Assembly (NCBI RefSeq): GCF_003026285.1
Contig: NZ_PYOD01000018.1
Span: 1 to 64,000, forward strand
Reading direction: 5' to 3'
Source of the DNA: Photobacterium profundum
GTDB lineage: Bacteria > Pseudomonadota > Gammaproteobacteria > Enterobacterales > Vibrionaceae
DNA length: 64,000 nt
Under the pieces are notes generated by a model. That model had not been told where the DNA came from, made no database searches, and saw only the letters and a list, made by a program, of their open reading frames with translations. Positions 17,955-27,093 of the stretch are shown in pieces. How positions within the stretch are numbered: the first letter of the stretch is position 1; the number at the start of each line of letters is the position of its first letter. Position numbers and translations under genes: made by a program.

Positions 17955-18811
17955 GCCCTGTTATCTACATGCTTGAGAAAGAATTCTTAGAGCATAAATT
18001 GGTTACACGTTTGCCCTTGTTCTTGGCTATTTTTGCCGTTGTTAATTTTATGCTTGTGATGAGTGGTGGTGATAATTTAAATATCAGCTATCAAATTTCA
18101 GGTATGGATGAGTGGGCTGGTTTTTCTAATGTGACGGGTTATGCGGGTATTATAGGAAAGTTAAATATTATTGTAGCTGGTATTGTCGCAACAATTACCT
18201 TCTTTTCTTATGTACCGAAAACACTACGTAAAGAACGCCAAGAAGGAAGTTTGATGTTTTGGCGTTCAATGCCAGTATCAGATAACCTTGCGATAGCCGT
18301 GAAATTGATTTTTGCATTAGTAGTTATTCCTTTAGTTGCTTCTGTATTATTGCTGTTTTCTGATGTTATTGTTTGGGTATTGGCTAGTTGGTTTATGCCT
18401 GCTGATATGCTGGCGACATCATCAATCAGTTTTGCTAGCTTGATTATGCATTGGTTTGATTTTTTAGGACGTATGGTATTAGTGAGCCTAGCATTATTAC
18501 CCGTTGCTTGTTTGTTGATGGTTCTGTCGCAAATCACAAATCACCCGTTAGTGACCTTATTTATTGCGGTCGTTATGATTAAATTAATGACTTATATGGT
18601 ATTTGGTAGCAGCGTAGTAGGGGATTGGATTAGCCAGATTTATAATCTGCCGTTTAAGATTTTAACCAGTGATAGCCCAGTTACAGTCTTTTTTAGTCTG
18701 GGAATAGTGACATTAATCGCTTTATTAGCGGCAAGTATTGGACTCTTTTGGATGTGTGCGAAGCTACGTTCGTCAGATGACTTTGCTAGAAAGTTAGGTA
18801 TGAATAGTTAA
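17951..18811 (+). CDS. ABC transporter permease
   Basis: A 286-residue inner-membrane protein with six hydrophobic segments: near residues 19-37, 72-92, 116-143, 165-190, 198-216 and 241-266. This is the ABC-2 layout of single-gene export permeases. It is translationally coupled to the ATPase (ATGA overlap), so the two proteins form the transporter, presumably as dimers. Followed by a strong bidirectional terminator. Confidence 0.85.
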   Translation: MSPVIYMLEKEFLEHKLVTRLPLFLAIFAVVNFMLVMSGGDNLNISYQISGMDEWAGFSNVTGYAGIIGKLNIIVAGIVATITFFSYVPKTLRKERQEGSLMFWRSMPVSDNLAIAVKLIFALVVIPLVASVLLLFSDVIVWVLASWFMPADMLATSSISFASLIMHWFDFLGRMVLVSLALLPVACLLMVLSQITNHPLVTLFIAVVMIKLMTYMVFGSSVVGDWISQIYNLPFKILTSDSPVTVFFSLGIVTLIALLAASIGLFWMCAKLRSSDDFARKLGMNS

Positions 18812-18860
18812 TTAGACACTACCTAGAACTTTTACCTTAGAGTTATTGTTAATATAGAAA

Positions 18861-18890
18861 ACGGAGAGCATAAGCTCTCCGTTTTTTTAA
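18861..18890 (+). terminator. Bidirectional terminator
   Basis: AAACGGAGAGC and GCTCTCCGTTT with an ATAA loop, then seven T on the plus strand and T-rich sequence on the minus strand; it lies between convergent genes. Confidence 0.92.
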
Positions 18891-18904
18891 ACTCAATTCG
18901 ACAT

Positions 18905-19108
18905 TTAAGCTGCAGCAACGTTCGTTATGTAATGAACTTCACTTTTGTACTTACGTACATTACGAGACAAAGTGCCTTTCGGTAGTTCAAAACGTTTTTC
19001 TGCTTCATAGCTTGATAATCCATCAAAGATTACTGCTGCAACGGCAGAACGTTGCTCTTCAGATTTAAAGATACGTTGAGCAATTAACTTAAATTGGGAA
19101 TGTGTCAT
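18905..19108 (-). CDS. TrfB/KorA-type small DNA-binding protein
   Basis: A 67-residue protein beginning MTHSQFKLIAQRIF. The middle (DGLSSYEAEKRFELPKGTLSRNVRKY) reads as a helix-turn-helix of the TrfB/KorA type, a family known from plasmid repressors and also found as small chromosomal genes in Vibrionaceae. The ATG at 19108 follows GAGTAGAG; a longer reading would need a TTG start at 19144. It lies 113 bases downstream of the long Hsp70 gene on the same strand; co-transcription is possible. Confidence 0.65.
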   Translation of the reverse strand: MTHSQFKLIAQRIFKSEEQRSAVAAVIFDGLSSYEAEKRFELPKGTLSRNVRKYKSEVHYITNVAAA

Positions 19109-19220
19109 AACTCTACTCACTATTTTCTCTAAACTCAGATCCAATAGACTTACTATCTATTGAACTTGGTAAAAATGATTTATATGAGCTTATGATAACA
19201 ACATTTACCCTAACGAAAGC

Positions 19221-22199
19221 TTAACCGATGAGCCTTAATCCTGTTGGAAGTGCATCACCGAACACTCGCTTAGTTTCTGCTTCTGTTAATACTTTTACTT
19301 CAGATACCATTTGAATCCAACTTTCAGGTGCTTTACTTGCTTTCAGTTTGTTAACGACTTTGGTTCTATTTGCGTCATTAATATCGAGCGTACGGTCGCC
19401 AGTCATTCGGCTCATCATTACTGCGGCAAAACCAATATTAGGATCTTTGCGCCAATCAAACTCCATGAGTTCTGGTAAACAGTATGAAATATGTTCTGAC
19501 GATAGCAAGTTATGCGTACTACCATAGAAAGGGCTACGTGTGCCTATACGTCCAAGAGCCCACCAATGTGCCTGTGAGTATTGCGGTTTTTGTAAGCGGC
19601 CAAATAACGATTCGATTAGTTGTAGCTTGTTTTCGAACGGTAAATGCTCAAGAGATGCTGCTAAACGTACCATATCTTCGTAACTGCGTTCTTGCATTTC
19701 TTTGCTTAGTTTACTGTTACGCGTTGCATTCGGACTAATATATTTAGCGATATCTTTAAAAATAATAAGCTGCTGATCTTGGGTTAGCCCACCAGCGATG
19801 CGACGCCAAAATGTCCACCAATCGCTCCATGTTTGCGTATTGGAATCAAATTGTACACCGTGTTGATATAATGCCCAGATTTGTTCCATACGGAATTCAT
19901 CTGCTGGGTAGCCAAAACCAGGGCGCATTGTGAAACCAGTCAGTTTCAACCAATTACGCTCATGTATATCAGAACGACGTCGGCGTTTACGACTGTCGAT
20001 TAAGGTATCAGCTAATTCACGTAAACAAGGTACGTCCCAGTTATCACGCTTACCAATCATTTTTTCTAGATCACTACGCAGCGTTTTGATGGCTTTACCG
20101 CTGTTGATCGCTTGGTTATTCGTATTTTTACTGCCGCCATAAACAAGTTTAATGGCAGATTTTGCTTCATCGATACGATTAGGCAATAATTGCTCAGCAA
20201 GTGTTGAATTATCTTTATCTCGATTAAGGCGTGCTAAATTCTTACGAATCGCGAATTCGACTTTCCAACGTTTAGTTTCATCTGTCACGCTGACACATTC
20301 AATTTGTAGCGTACCCACTTCTGTTAGTTGGCAAGCTAGCGTCACTTCTTCGCGATCTTTTTGGTTTGCGGCTAATTCTGAACGATCTCGTTCACTGTCT
20401 AGCGTTGCAATAAACGGAGGAAGATCAACATAATTTCCTTCGTTATTCTCTTCATCAATTGTTAATAATCCTCCCGCTTCAATCTGGCTATCATCAGTTG
20501 ATGAAATAAGATTGAAACGAACAGGTTCACCCAGAGTTAGAGCAAATTTACGTTGGGTTAAGCGAACTTCAGTACCTTCTTCAATACCTTTAGGTAGTAA
20601 ACAAATACCTTGTTGGTTTGTCTTTTTATCACCCAGCATTAGGAAGAAAGAACGCGCTGAGCCACCACCAATTTTTAACTGCGCCCCATGTCGTGCTTTT
20701 GCATACGCAACGGCACCATAAGCAACGGCTAAATCAGGGTGGGGGTTACTTAACTCCGTGACACTGTCACCACGCCAATGTGAGAAAATATCAAGTGCTC
20801 GGTTGGTCAATAATGGACTATTGAATACGCCACCGTTCAGCAATACAGCTGACGGAATAATTGGCTGACCATCGATGATGTCAATCTTTGTCTCTGCATG
20901 TTGATTATGAGTCAGTAATGCATCGCGACAAACACTGTCGTGCAGATCTATAAATTGCGCAAGGTGTTTACTAATAGCAGGATCTGCCGCATACGGTAAG
21001 CCAAATTCAACAACCGCCGCTTGTCTATGACTCGGTTGGTCGTCAAATTCTGTTTCAGGAAAGAAACCGTTTAAGGCAATGTCGTGCACTTCTTGTCGCG
21101 TTAGTTCTATTGTTTTGGCTCCACCGATTAAACGTGAACCACTACCCAGTAACGTGACTTTTGCAGTATCAGGTGCGTTGCCAGACAACAGCTGTTCTTT
21201 TACTTTTCGTGTTTGCTGAATCAGCTTAGATAAACCTGCTGCACTTAATTTTTTAGTGTCACCGTGTAAACGTTGTTCTGCTTTATGGGCGAGGGCTAAA
21301 TCAAGGTTATCACCCCCTAGCATAAGGTGATCACCTACACCTATACGGTTAAGGGATAACTTGCCTTTTTCAGTTCCGACTTTGATTAAACTTAGATCGG
21401 TTGTACCACCACCCACATCACACACCATTAATAATGGAATGTTTTGGAGTAGTGTTTCTGCGTTCTCTTTATTTTGAGCATACCAGTCGTAACAAACGGC
21501 TTGTGGCTCTTCTAATAAAAGTACATTGGGTAAGCCTGCCATAGCAGCAGCTTCGATAGTTAATGCGCGAGCACCTTCATCAAAGGATGCAGGTACAGTG
21601 ATCACCACTTCTTGGTGGCATAATTTGCTGTCAGGGTGGTGATAATCCCATGCTTGGCGTACATGATTTAAATAACTGGCACTAGCAACAACAGGTGAAA
21701 CTTTTTCAATATTACCGGTAGAAGCAATAGAAGATTGGCGGCTTGAAGACCAAGGAAGAATTGCTTCACTGCGATCAACACCAGTGTGGGATAGCCAACT
21801 TTTAGCACTAACAACTTGGCGACCTTCAACTTTTGCACCTAAATCGCGTGCGAATTCGCCAATAATAGCGTTGCTGACTTCGCCTTCGACAGGCTGAATG
21901 TCCCAAGGTAGAACAAGTTCAGCTTCATTCATTTCCCCTGGTGCTGGGTGGTAACGAAAAGATGGCAATAAGGCTTTACGCGCCACTTCACCGGGGGCAA
22001 TTAGCTGATCAATTTCAAATATTTGTATCGGGCTTGATTCCAGTCGCTGTGTTTTTTCGGCAAGAAATGCAGTTTTATCTTGCGCATGATCTGATGAATG
22101 CGGTTCAGAATCTTGGGGAATTGGCGAGTAAGCAACAACTGTGTGTGTCGTACCTAAATCGATACCGACAAGAAAGCGAGGTGAAGAGGGTGAAGACAT
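19221..22199 (-). CDS. Long Hsp70-family protein with C-terminal extension (DUF3731-type)
   Basis: A 992-residue Hsp70/DnaK-superfamily ATPase. The nucleotide-binding domain has VGIDLGTTHTVVAY (11-24), VITVPASFDEGAR, LLLEEPQAV, and CDVGGGTTDLSL; SAVLLNGGVFNSPL is the adenosine motif. After a beta-rich segment replacing the usual substrate domain come about 350 residues, rich in Arg, Trp and helices, found in long bacterial Hsp70 relatives. GGAG precedes the ATG at 22199; an ORF extension upstream has no support. It lies third in an operon after DUF2760 and another Hsp70, separated from the latter by about 225 bases with a hairpin. Clients and co-chaperones are unknown. Confidence 0.88.
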   Translation of the reverse strand: MSSPSSPRFLVGIDLGTTHTVVAYSPIPQDSEPHSSDHAQDKTAFLAEKTQRLESSPIQIFEIDQLIAPGEVARKALLPSFRYHPAPGEMNEAELVLPWDIQPVEGEVSNAIIGEFARDLGAKVEGRQVVSAKSWLSHTGVDRSEAILPWSSSRQSSIASTGNIEKVSPVVASASYLNHVRQAWDYHHPDSKLCHQEVVITVPASFDEGARALTIEAAAMAGLPNVLLLEEPQAVCYDWYAQNKENAETLLQNIPLLMVCDVGGGTTDLSLIKVGTEKGKLSLNRIGVGDHLMLGGDNLDLALAHKAEQRLHGDTKKLSAAGLSKLIQQTRKVKEQLLSGNAPDTAKVTLLGSGSRLIGGAKTIELTRQEVHDIALNGFFPETEFDDQPSHRQAAVVEFGLPYAADPAISKHLAQFIDLHDSVCRDALLTHNQHAETKIDIIDGQPIIPSAVLLNGGVFNSPLLTNRALDIFSHWRGDSVTELSNPHPDLAVAYGAVAYAKARHGAQLKIGGGSARSFFLMLGDKKTNQQGICLLPKGIEEGTEVRLTQRKFALTLGEPVRFNLISSTDDSQIEAGGLLTIDEENNEGNYVDLPPFIATLDSERDRSELAANQKDREEVTLACQLTEVGTLQIECVSVTDETKRWKVEFAIRKNLARLNRDKDNSTLAEQLLPNRIDEAKSAIKLVYGGSKNTNNQAINSGKAIKTLRSDLEKMIGKRDNWDVPCLRELADTLIDSRKRRRRSDIHERNWLKLTGFTMRPGFGYPADEFRMEQIWALYQHGVQFDSNTQTWSDWWTFWRRIAGGLTQDQQLIIFKDIAKYISPNATRNSKLSKEMQERSYEDMVRLAASLEHLPFENKLQLIESLFGRLQKPQYSQAHWWALGRIGTRSPFYGSTHNLLSSEHISYCLPELMEFDWRKDPNIGFAAVMMSRMTGDRTLDINDANRTKVVNKLKASKAPESWIQMVSEVKVLTEAETKRVFGDALPTGLRLIG

Positions 22200-22388
22200 T
22201 TTTTGCTCCAGAGTCAGTCCTGAGATCATTGCACAATAGTGTGATGAAATTGAAATAAGCAATGAGAATGTTCAGGAAATATTGTGTTATAGGACAACTG
22301 GTTCAATACCATTTGATTTAAATTGATGATCAGATGTTTATTTGAAGATCAGCTATTCGTATAGAGTGGTATATAGAGACCTAAAATT

Positions 22389-22412
22389 ACGGCGCATCGT
22401 ATGATGCGCCGT
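22389..22412 (-). terminator. Hairpin between the two Hsp70-family genes
   Basis: ACGGCGCATC and GATGCGCCGT form a perfect 10-bp stem with a four-base loop, 13 bases after the stop of the shorter Hsp70 gene. The T tract is weak (AATTTTAGG on the minus strand), so it may be a partial terminator or a processing or stability element. Confidence 0.6.
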
Positions 22413-22424
22413 ATGTGTAGGGTT

Positions 22425-24260
22425 TTAAGCTTCGCGAACGTCGAATTCAACTTGCCATTTCTGGCCGCCATCGCTTGGAATTGCTTCTAAGCAAAGCGTG
22501 CCTAATTCTGTAACACGAGAGGCTAAGCGTACGGGAACAATCTCGCCAACACTACGACCATCAGAAACAGGAAGTGTTACCTGAATCGCGGGTAGTTCTT
22601 CTAATTCTTCTGGTTGCCACCAATCTAAGTGAGTACCAGCTGGATCTTCACGACGAACGGTTGAACCGAAGAATTTAAATTGTACTGGCTGACCAATAAC
22701 AAGCCCGAACTCTTGGCTAGGTACTTCAGCATGAGAGCCTTCTTCCATACCAAATGGTGCTACACACAATGCTTCTAGTGGTGGCTCCATTCCTGGAATT
22801 GCAGGCATAGAACTTTCGATACCCACATAGTAGCTACTTGCGATACCACCACGAATACGTACACCTTGGCCTTTACGAACTGAGCCATAGTAAGACGCGC
22901 CACTTGCAACCGCTAGATCAAGATCTAATCCTTCAAGTAATTTAGCTTCTTCACTACCAGCCGTTGTTAGCCAGTTATTCATGATAGAAAGTAAGCGTTC
23001 TGAAATCAGCGATGATTTAAGTACACCACCGTTGAATAAAATCGCAGTCGGGCGAATAAAACCATCGTGAAGTTGGTCGTACTTCTCAAATAACTCATCA
23101 ACCGCAGTAGACTGACGGCTTAAGAAGTGCGCTACATGGCGAGTAACCGCGGCATCTTGTGCATATGGTAGGCCCATTTGCGTTAGTGCACCACGTGCAG
23201 TTTGTACTGGGTGCTCTTCTACGCTTGTGCGAGGGAAGAAGCCTTCAACCAGTGTTTGTTGCACTTCTTCTTGTGTTAGTTCGGTTTGAAGGGTGCCACC
23301 AAGCAGTTTAGAGCCGCGGCTAGGTACAACAATTGGTACTGCACTTAATTCAGCATCGCTTAATAATGCTTCTTTAGCATCACGACAAGCATGAGTAATG
23401 GCTTGTATTTGCCAAGGTTGTAACTGTTTACCATCTTGAGCGAGTTTCATCTTTAAACGATAAGCGAGGGCAAGGTCCATGTTGTCGCCACCCAGTAAGA
23501 TATGGTCACCAACTGCAACACGGTTAAGTGTTAGGTTTCCATCTTCTTCAGTTACAGCAACTAATGAAAGGTCAGTTGTACCGCCACCAATATCGACAAC
23601 AAGAATAATATCGCCAACATTGACTTGGTCACGCCATGTAGCATCGTTGTTCTTGATCCAGCTATATACTGCTGCTTGAGGTTCTTCAAGCAATGTAAGG
23701 TGTTTAAGACCAATGCTGCGTGCAGCATCAGCCGTTAAATCACGTGCTGCAGGGTCGAAAGATGCAGGAACAGTAATCGTGACATCTTGATCACACAGTG
23801 GGGTGTCAGGGCGTTGATTATTCCACGCGTCAGCCAAGTGCGACAAATACGCACAGGTCGCATCAACAGGGGATACTTTTGCTACTTCTTCTGGGCTATT
23901 TAGCGGCAAGAATGCATCGCGACGGTTTACACCACCGTGGCAAAGCCAGCTTTTAGCGCTAGAGATTAAGCGAATAGGGGTTTTGCTACCTAGCGTGCGC
24001 GCCATTGCACCGACAATAGCATTAGGCTGGCTATTCCAAGGTAATGAAGTATCACCTGATGCAAGCTCAGACTCGTGTGCTTGGTACATAAATGAAGAAA
24101 GTTGATCTTTCTCTTCAACATTACCTGGCGTAGTTAGTTGAGGGATTGGCATTACTTGAACGCTTGCGTCTTCATCGTGCAAATCAACATAAGACAATAC
24201 GCAGTGCGTGGTACCCAAGTCGATACCAACGCTAAATTGATGTTCTTGATTATCTTGCAT
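22425..24260 (-). CDS. Short Hsp70-family protein
   Basis: A 611-residue Hsp70-superfamily ATPase with phosphate-1 VGIDLGTTHCVLSY (11-24), TVPASFD (163-169), LLEEPQAA (190-197), phosphate-2 VVDIGGGTTDLSL (221-233) and adenosine motif ILFNGGVLKSSLI near 407. The C-terminal part (about 450-611) is shorter and different from the DnaK substrate domain and lacks a lid. Its start overlaps the stop of the DUF2760 gene (TAATG), so the two are translationally coupled. It shares its overall plan with the 992-residue neighbour but is clearly diverged, suggesting an old duplication with division of labour. Confidence 0.9.
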   Translation of the reverse strand: MQDNQEHQFSVGIDLGTTHCVLSYVDLHDEDASVQVMPIPQLTTPGNVEEKDQLSSFMYQAHESELASGDTSLPWNSQPNAIVGAMARTLGSKTPIRLISSAKSWLCHGGVNRRDAFLPLNSPEEVAKVSPVDATCAYLSHLADAWNNQRPDTPLCDQDVTITVPASFDPAARDLTADAARSIGLKHLTLLEEPQAAVYSWIKNNDATWRDQVNVGDIILVVDIGGGTTDLSLVAVTEEDGNLTLNRVAVGDHILLGGDNMDLALAYRLKMKLAQDGKQLQPWQIQAITHACRDAKEALLSDAELSAVPIVVPSRGSKLLGGTLQTELTQEEVQQTLVEGFFPRTSVEEHPVQTARGALTQMGLPYAQDAAVTRHVAHFLSRQSTAVDELFEKYDQLHDGFIRPTAILFNGGVLKSSLISERLLSIMNNWLTTAGSEEAKLLEGLDLDLAVASGASYYGSVRKGQGVRIRGGIASSYYVGIESSMPAIPGMEPPLEALCVAPFGMEEGSHAEVPSQEFGLVIGQPVQFKFFGSTVRREDPAGTHLDWWQPEELEELPAIQVTLPVSDGRSVGEIVPVRLASRVTELGTLCLEAIPSDGGQKWQVEFDVREA

Positions 24261-24931
24261 TATAATTCTACCTCAGCGGCTGCTACGATACGTACATCGT
24301 GACCTTCTGCTAGTTTAGGCAGTTTAACATCAGTCACTTTCCAACCACGGTGGATTAGAGTGCCATTGAATGGAGCCTCGCCAACTACGTTACCAGTAAG
24401 GCGTACTTCTGACGCATTAAAGCCAGCAGGTAGTGAGATACGGCTCTCTTCGTCTTCTGAACGGATTGGGGCAAAACTAAAGTATTCGTTTAGTACTTTA
24501 TGGCCGCCTTCGTGAATAACACGGGCAGCAGCACCGATTTCAGCATCGGCGAAGCCTTTAAGGTCTTCTTGCATAAAGTCAATAAAGCGAGCTTCTTGTT
24601 GAAGCAGTGAAAGCAACTGAAGTGCAGCGTCAGGTGCCGATGTTTTTAGTTTTGGTTCAACTTCAACAATCTTTTCCACTTCAACGATTTTTTCTACTGG
24701 GATTTCGACGATCTTCTCAACAATCTTTTCGACAGGTTTTTCAACCTCTACGATTTTCTCTACTTCGACTTGCTTTTCAACAATCTTTTCCACTTCTACT
24801 GGCTTGCCTTTTTTAGCAATATACAGCACCAATAAAACCAAAACTAAACCACCTAACCAAGCATGACCTAAGTCAATCGTGGTTGGCATCGTTGACAGAT
24901 CAACAGTCATACTAGAAAAATCAAAAGCCAT
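24260..24931 (-). CDS. DUF2760-type membrane-anchored protein with VEKIVE repeats
   Basis: A 223-residue protein: one membrane helix (residues 22-39), then a strongly charged repeat stretch (44-93) built of VEK, IVE and VEV units with Pro interruptions, then a globular domain (100-223) that I assign to DUF2760. The helix lacks a clear cleavage site, so it is probably an N-terminal anchor with the rest cytoplasmic, where the Hsp70 partners are; topology is inferred. The ATG at 24931 is preferred because the upstream extension is not protein-like. First gene of the operon; overlaps the Hsp70 gene by one base. Confidence 0.82.
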   Translation of the reverse strand: MAFDFSSMTVDLSTMPTTIDLGHAWLGGLVLVLLVLYIAKKGKPVEVEKIVEKQVEVEKIVEVEKPVEKIVEKIVEIPVEKIVEVEKIVEVEPKLKTSAPDAALQLLSLLQQEARFIDFMQEDLKGFADAEIGAAARVIHEGGHKVLNEYFSFAPIRSEDEESRISLPAGFNASEVRLTGNVVGEAPFNGTLIHRGWKVTDVKLPKLAEGHDVRIVAAAEVEL

Positions 24932-25009
24932 AATTCGTTTACTCTTAACAGTGAAAAATCGATTCACTATGAACAATTTGGGATAAATACTACCATAACA
25001 GCATTGCAT

Positions 25010-25417
25010 TACATCTAATCGAACAGCAATTTTTGTCCCAAAACTAATAAGAATCGGTGTCTTAGTCTATTTTACAACCAATCACGAGATTGACATAACT
25101 ATGTCATAGCTTGATGTTGATTTTGTTAGACTTCTAAACCCAATAAAAAGCCAAGTGATATGCGTGTTTATTATTCATTTTTAGGCTCAATGTTGGTTAC
25201 TTTTTAATATATTTGATACGCCATTTCTATTTGTGTCTGTGACTATCTCCATATCCTTGTGACTTCTGTATTGCACTACTACCCGTGTCAGTGTTTCAAT
25301 GGGTATATTACTGGTTAGTGTGAATGCATTTCAGGTGCTGTTTTTGATGAGTATTGCTAAAAACAGTGATTTGAATTTATGCTAAATAGAGCTGATTAAA
25401 GAAATACAGGTTGAGAT
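25010..25417. other. Divergent intergenic region before DUF2760 and yajD
   Basis: About 400 bases holding promoters for both sides. The only clear structure is the palindrome at 25091-25106. I cannot identify a heat-shock promoter with confidence. Confidence 0.5.
25091..25106. promoter_or_regulatory. Candidate operator upstream of the DUF2760-Hsp70 operon
   Basis: TGACATAACTATGTCA: 7-bp arms TGACATA/TATGTCA around two bases, 160 bases upstream of the first gene of the operon. Confidence 0.45.
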
Positions 25418-25771
25418 ATGTCGTCTGATCATTATGGCACAAGTGCCAGCTATGCTCGTAAAGAGCAAGGTTACCGAGAAAAAGCACTGAAAATTTACCC
25501 TTGGGTATGTGGGCGTTGTTCTCGTGAATTTGTTTATTCTAACTTGCGTGAATTAACGGTTCACCACATGGATCATGATCATACCAATAATCCTCAAGAT
25601 GGTAGTAACTGGGAATTATTGTGTCTTTTCTGTCACGATCATGAACATGAAAAATACACTGAACATGATCAACAAAGTGGCAGTGTTATTGTGGCGGGTG
25701 AAGATGATCACCAAGCTGCGACGTTTAATCCATTTGCTGATTTAAAAGCAATGATGAACAAGAAAAAATAA
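25418..25771 (+). CDS. yajD: YajD-type HNH nuclease
   Basis: A 117-residue HNH-domain protein. CGRC near residue 32 and CLFCHDHEHE near residue 69 give the zinc-binding Cys pairs, and LTVHHMDHDHTNNPQDGSNW is the HNH core. It matches E. coli YajD in size and layout. HNH proteins are metal-dependent nucleases; no cellular role is firmly known for this one. Monocistronic with a good terminator. Confidence 0.85.
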   Translation: MSSDHYGTSASYARKEQGYREKALKIYPWVCGRCSREFVYSNLRELTVHHMDHDHTNNPQDGSNWELLCLFCHDHEHEKYTEHDQQSGSVIVAGEDDHQAATFNPFADLKAMMNKKK

Positions 25772-25826
25772 ATTAAGCCGTAATATCGAGCGATTAGATA
25801 CTTGATGTTAACGATACAGTAAAGAC

Positions 25827-25864
25827 AAAAAGAGCGGGGCTTATACAAGCACCGCTCTTTTTTT
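25827..25864 (+). terminator. Bidirectional terminator
   Basis: AAAAAGAGCGG pairs with CCGCTCTTTTT (25827-25837, 25852-25862), with T tracts on both strands; it separates convergent yajD and the M50 protease gene. Confidence 0.85.
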
Positions 25865-25910
25865 AGGACGGAACAACAATGTTGAAGCGCTCTTATTTTA
25901 TCGTTCCGCT

Positions 25911-26993
25911 CTAAGTGCCAAGAATCTGCATTGGTAATCGTAGTAGCTCATCACCTGTGCTCGCGAAGTACCATATAATGCCAATAAGCGAACTTACTAA
26001 GCCAACATACCAAGCGAACGAGAAGATTTGGCCATAACGATCTAATGGCAATAAATGACTCTGATGGCGGTGTTTCCATTCAAATAGAATTTCAACACAG
26101 CCCATAATCAATAAGAAACCGAATAATGTTAAGCCTAATGTATAGCTTAATACCACGCCCCCAATCGCAGCAGATAGGCATAAAGCGATACCCACTTTAC
26201 TGTTCATCGAAAAGCTGATGCTTTTAAGTACATGCCCACCATCTAAAGGTAGGATCGGTAACAGGTTGAACAGGTTTAATAGGGCATTAAAAACAGCAAG
26301 CCCAGCAAAGAACATGTTTCCGGTTACCCAATAGGCAATGACGCAGGCAATTGACATGATTAAGCCAAACAGTGGCCCCATAATCGAGATAACAACATCT
26401 TGCCAACGTGTATTAATTTTTTCATCACTTAATGCTAAACCTCCCAAGAATGGGATTAAGTAAATGCCTTTCGTTTTCATGCCAAAGTACTTCATCGCAC
26501 GAATATGACCGTATTCGTGAAACACTAAACAAGCCAGTAATGCTAAGGCGAACTGAATTGAGAATAACCATGAATAAGCAGCAAGACTGGCAGAAGCCAA
26601 TACCACTTTAATTAACTTCGCACTTTTTAGTGCTTTCATTCCTAACGATGCAAGACCTATTAAGCTGAAACGGCGTTCTGCTTTAGGTGCAACTTGTGGG
26701 GTCTGTTGTTCAATGTCTTTTTCATTACGCGAGCCGTCAGCAACGAGCTGATCATTTACAGTCGCTTTATATTCAACCAAAAAAGGTTGCCAGCTAAGAT
26801 TCACCTCTACACTGCATTTAATGATTTCATCGCCATTAGTCAGTTCAAATTCATGCAGGTGCTTATCGTTATGGTCGGTATTTGCGTTAAGTTGTGAAAC
26901 TAAGGTGTTATTCCAAAATAGTTGTTGCCAGCCAGCCATAGAGCCTTCTATGCGTAAAGGCTGGCCAAGAAAATCAATTGATAGTAATTCCAA
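25911..26993 (-). CDS. Site-2-protease-like M50 membrane metallopeptidase
   Basis: A 360-residue membrane protease. HEYGH at residues 159-163 is the zinc motif HExxH, and LPLDGGH near 248-254 is the third-ligand motif within a later helix. Six or so hydrophobic segments follow residue 125. The first 110 residues form a soluble, mostly beta-like domain of unknown fold and are not typical of RseP, and no PDZ domain is seen. Family members cut substrates within the membrane. Monocistronic; substrate unknown. Confidence 0.85.
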   Translation of the reverse strand: MELLSIDFLGQPLRIEGSMAGWQQLFWNNTLVSQLNANTDHNDKHLHEFELTNGDEIIKCSVEVNLSWQPFLVEYKATVNDQLVADGSRNEKDIEQQTPQVAPKAERRFSLIGLASLGMKALKSAKLIKVVLASASLAAYSWLFSIQFALALLACLVFHEYGHIRAMKYFGMKTKGIYLIPFLGGLALSDEKINTRWQDVVISIMGPLFGLIMSIACVIAYWVTGNMFFAGLAVFNALLNLFNLLPILPLDGGHVLKSISFSMNSKVGIALCLSAAIGGVVLSYTLGLTLFGFLLIMGCVEILFEWKHRHQSHLLPLDRYGQIFSFAWYVGLVSSLIGIIWYFASTGDELLRLPMQILGT

Positions 26994-27093
26994 GAGTCAT
27001 TCCGTTTGTCGAAGATAAATCGATGAGGATTATTGCGCGTAATTATGCCGAGGTGATGTAAAGGCGTAAAGATAAATGATGAACGAGCGTGCT

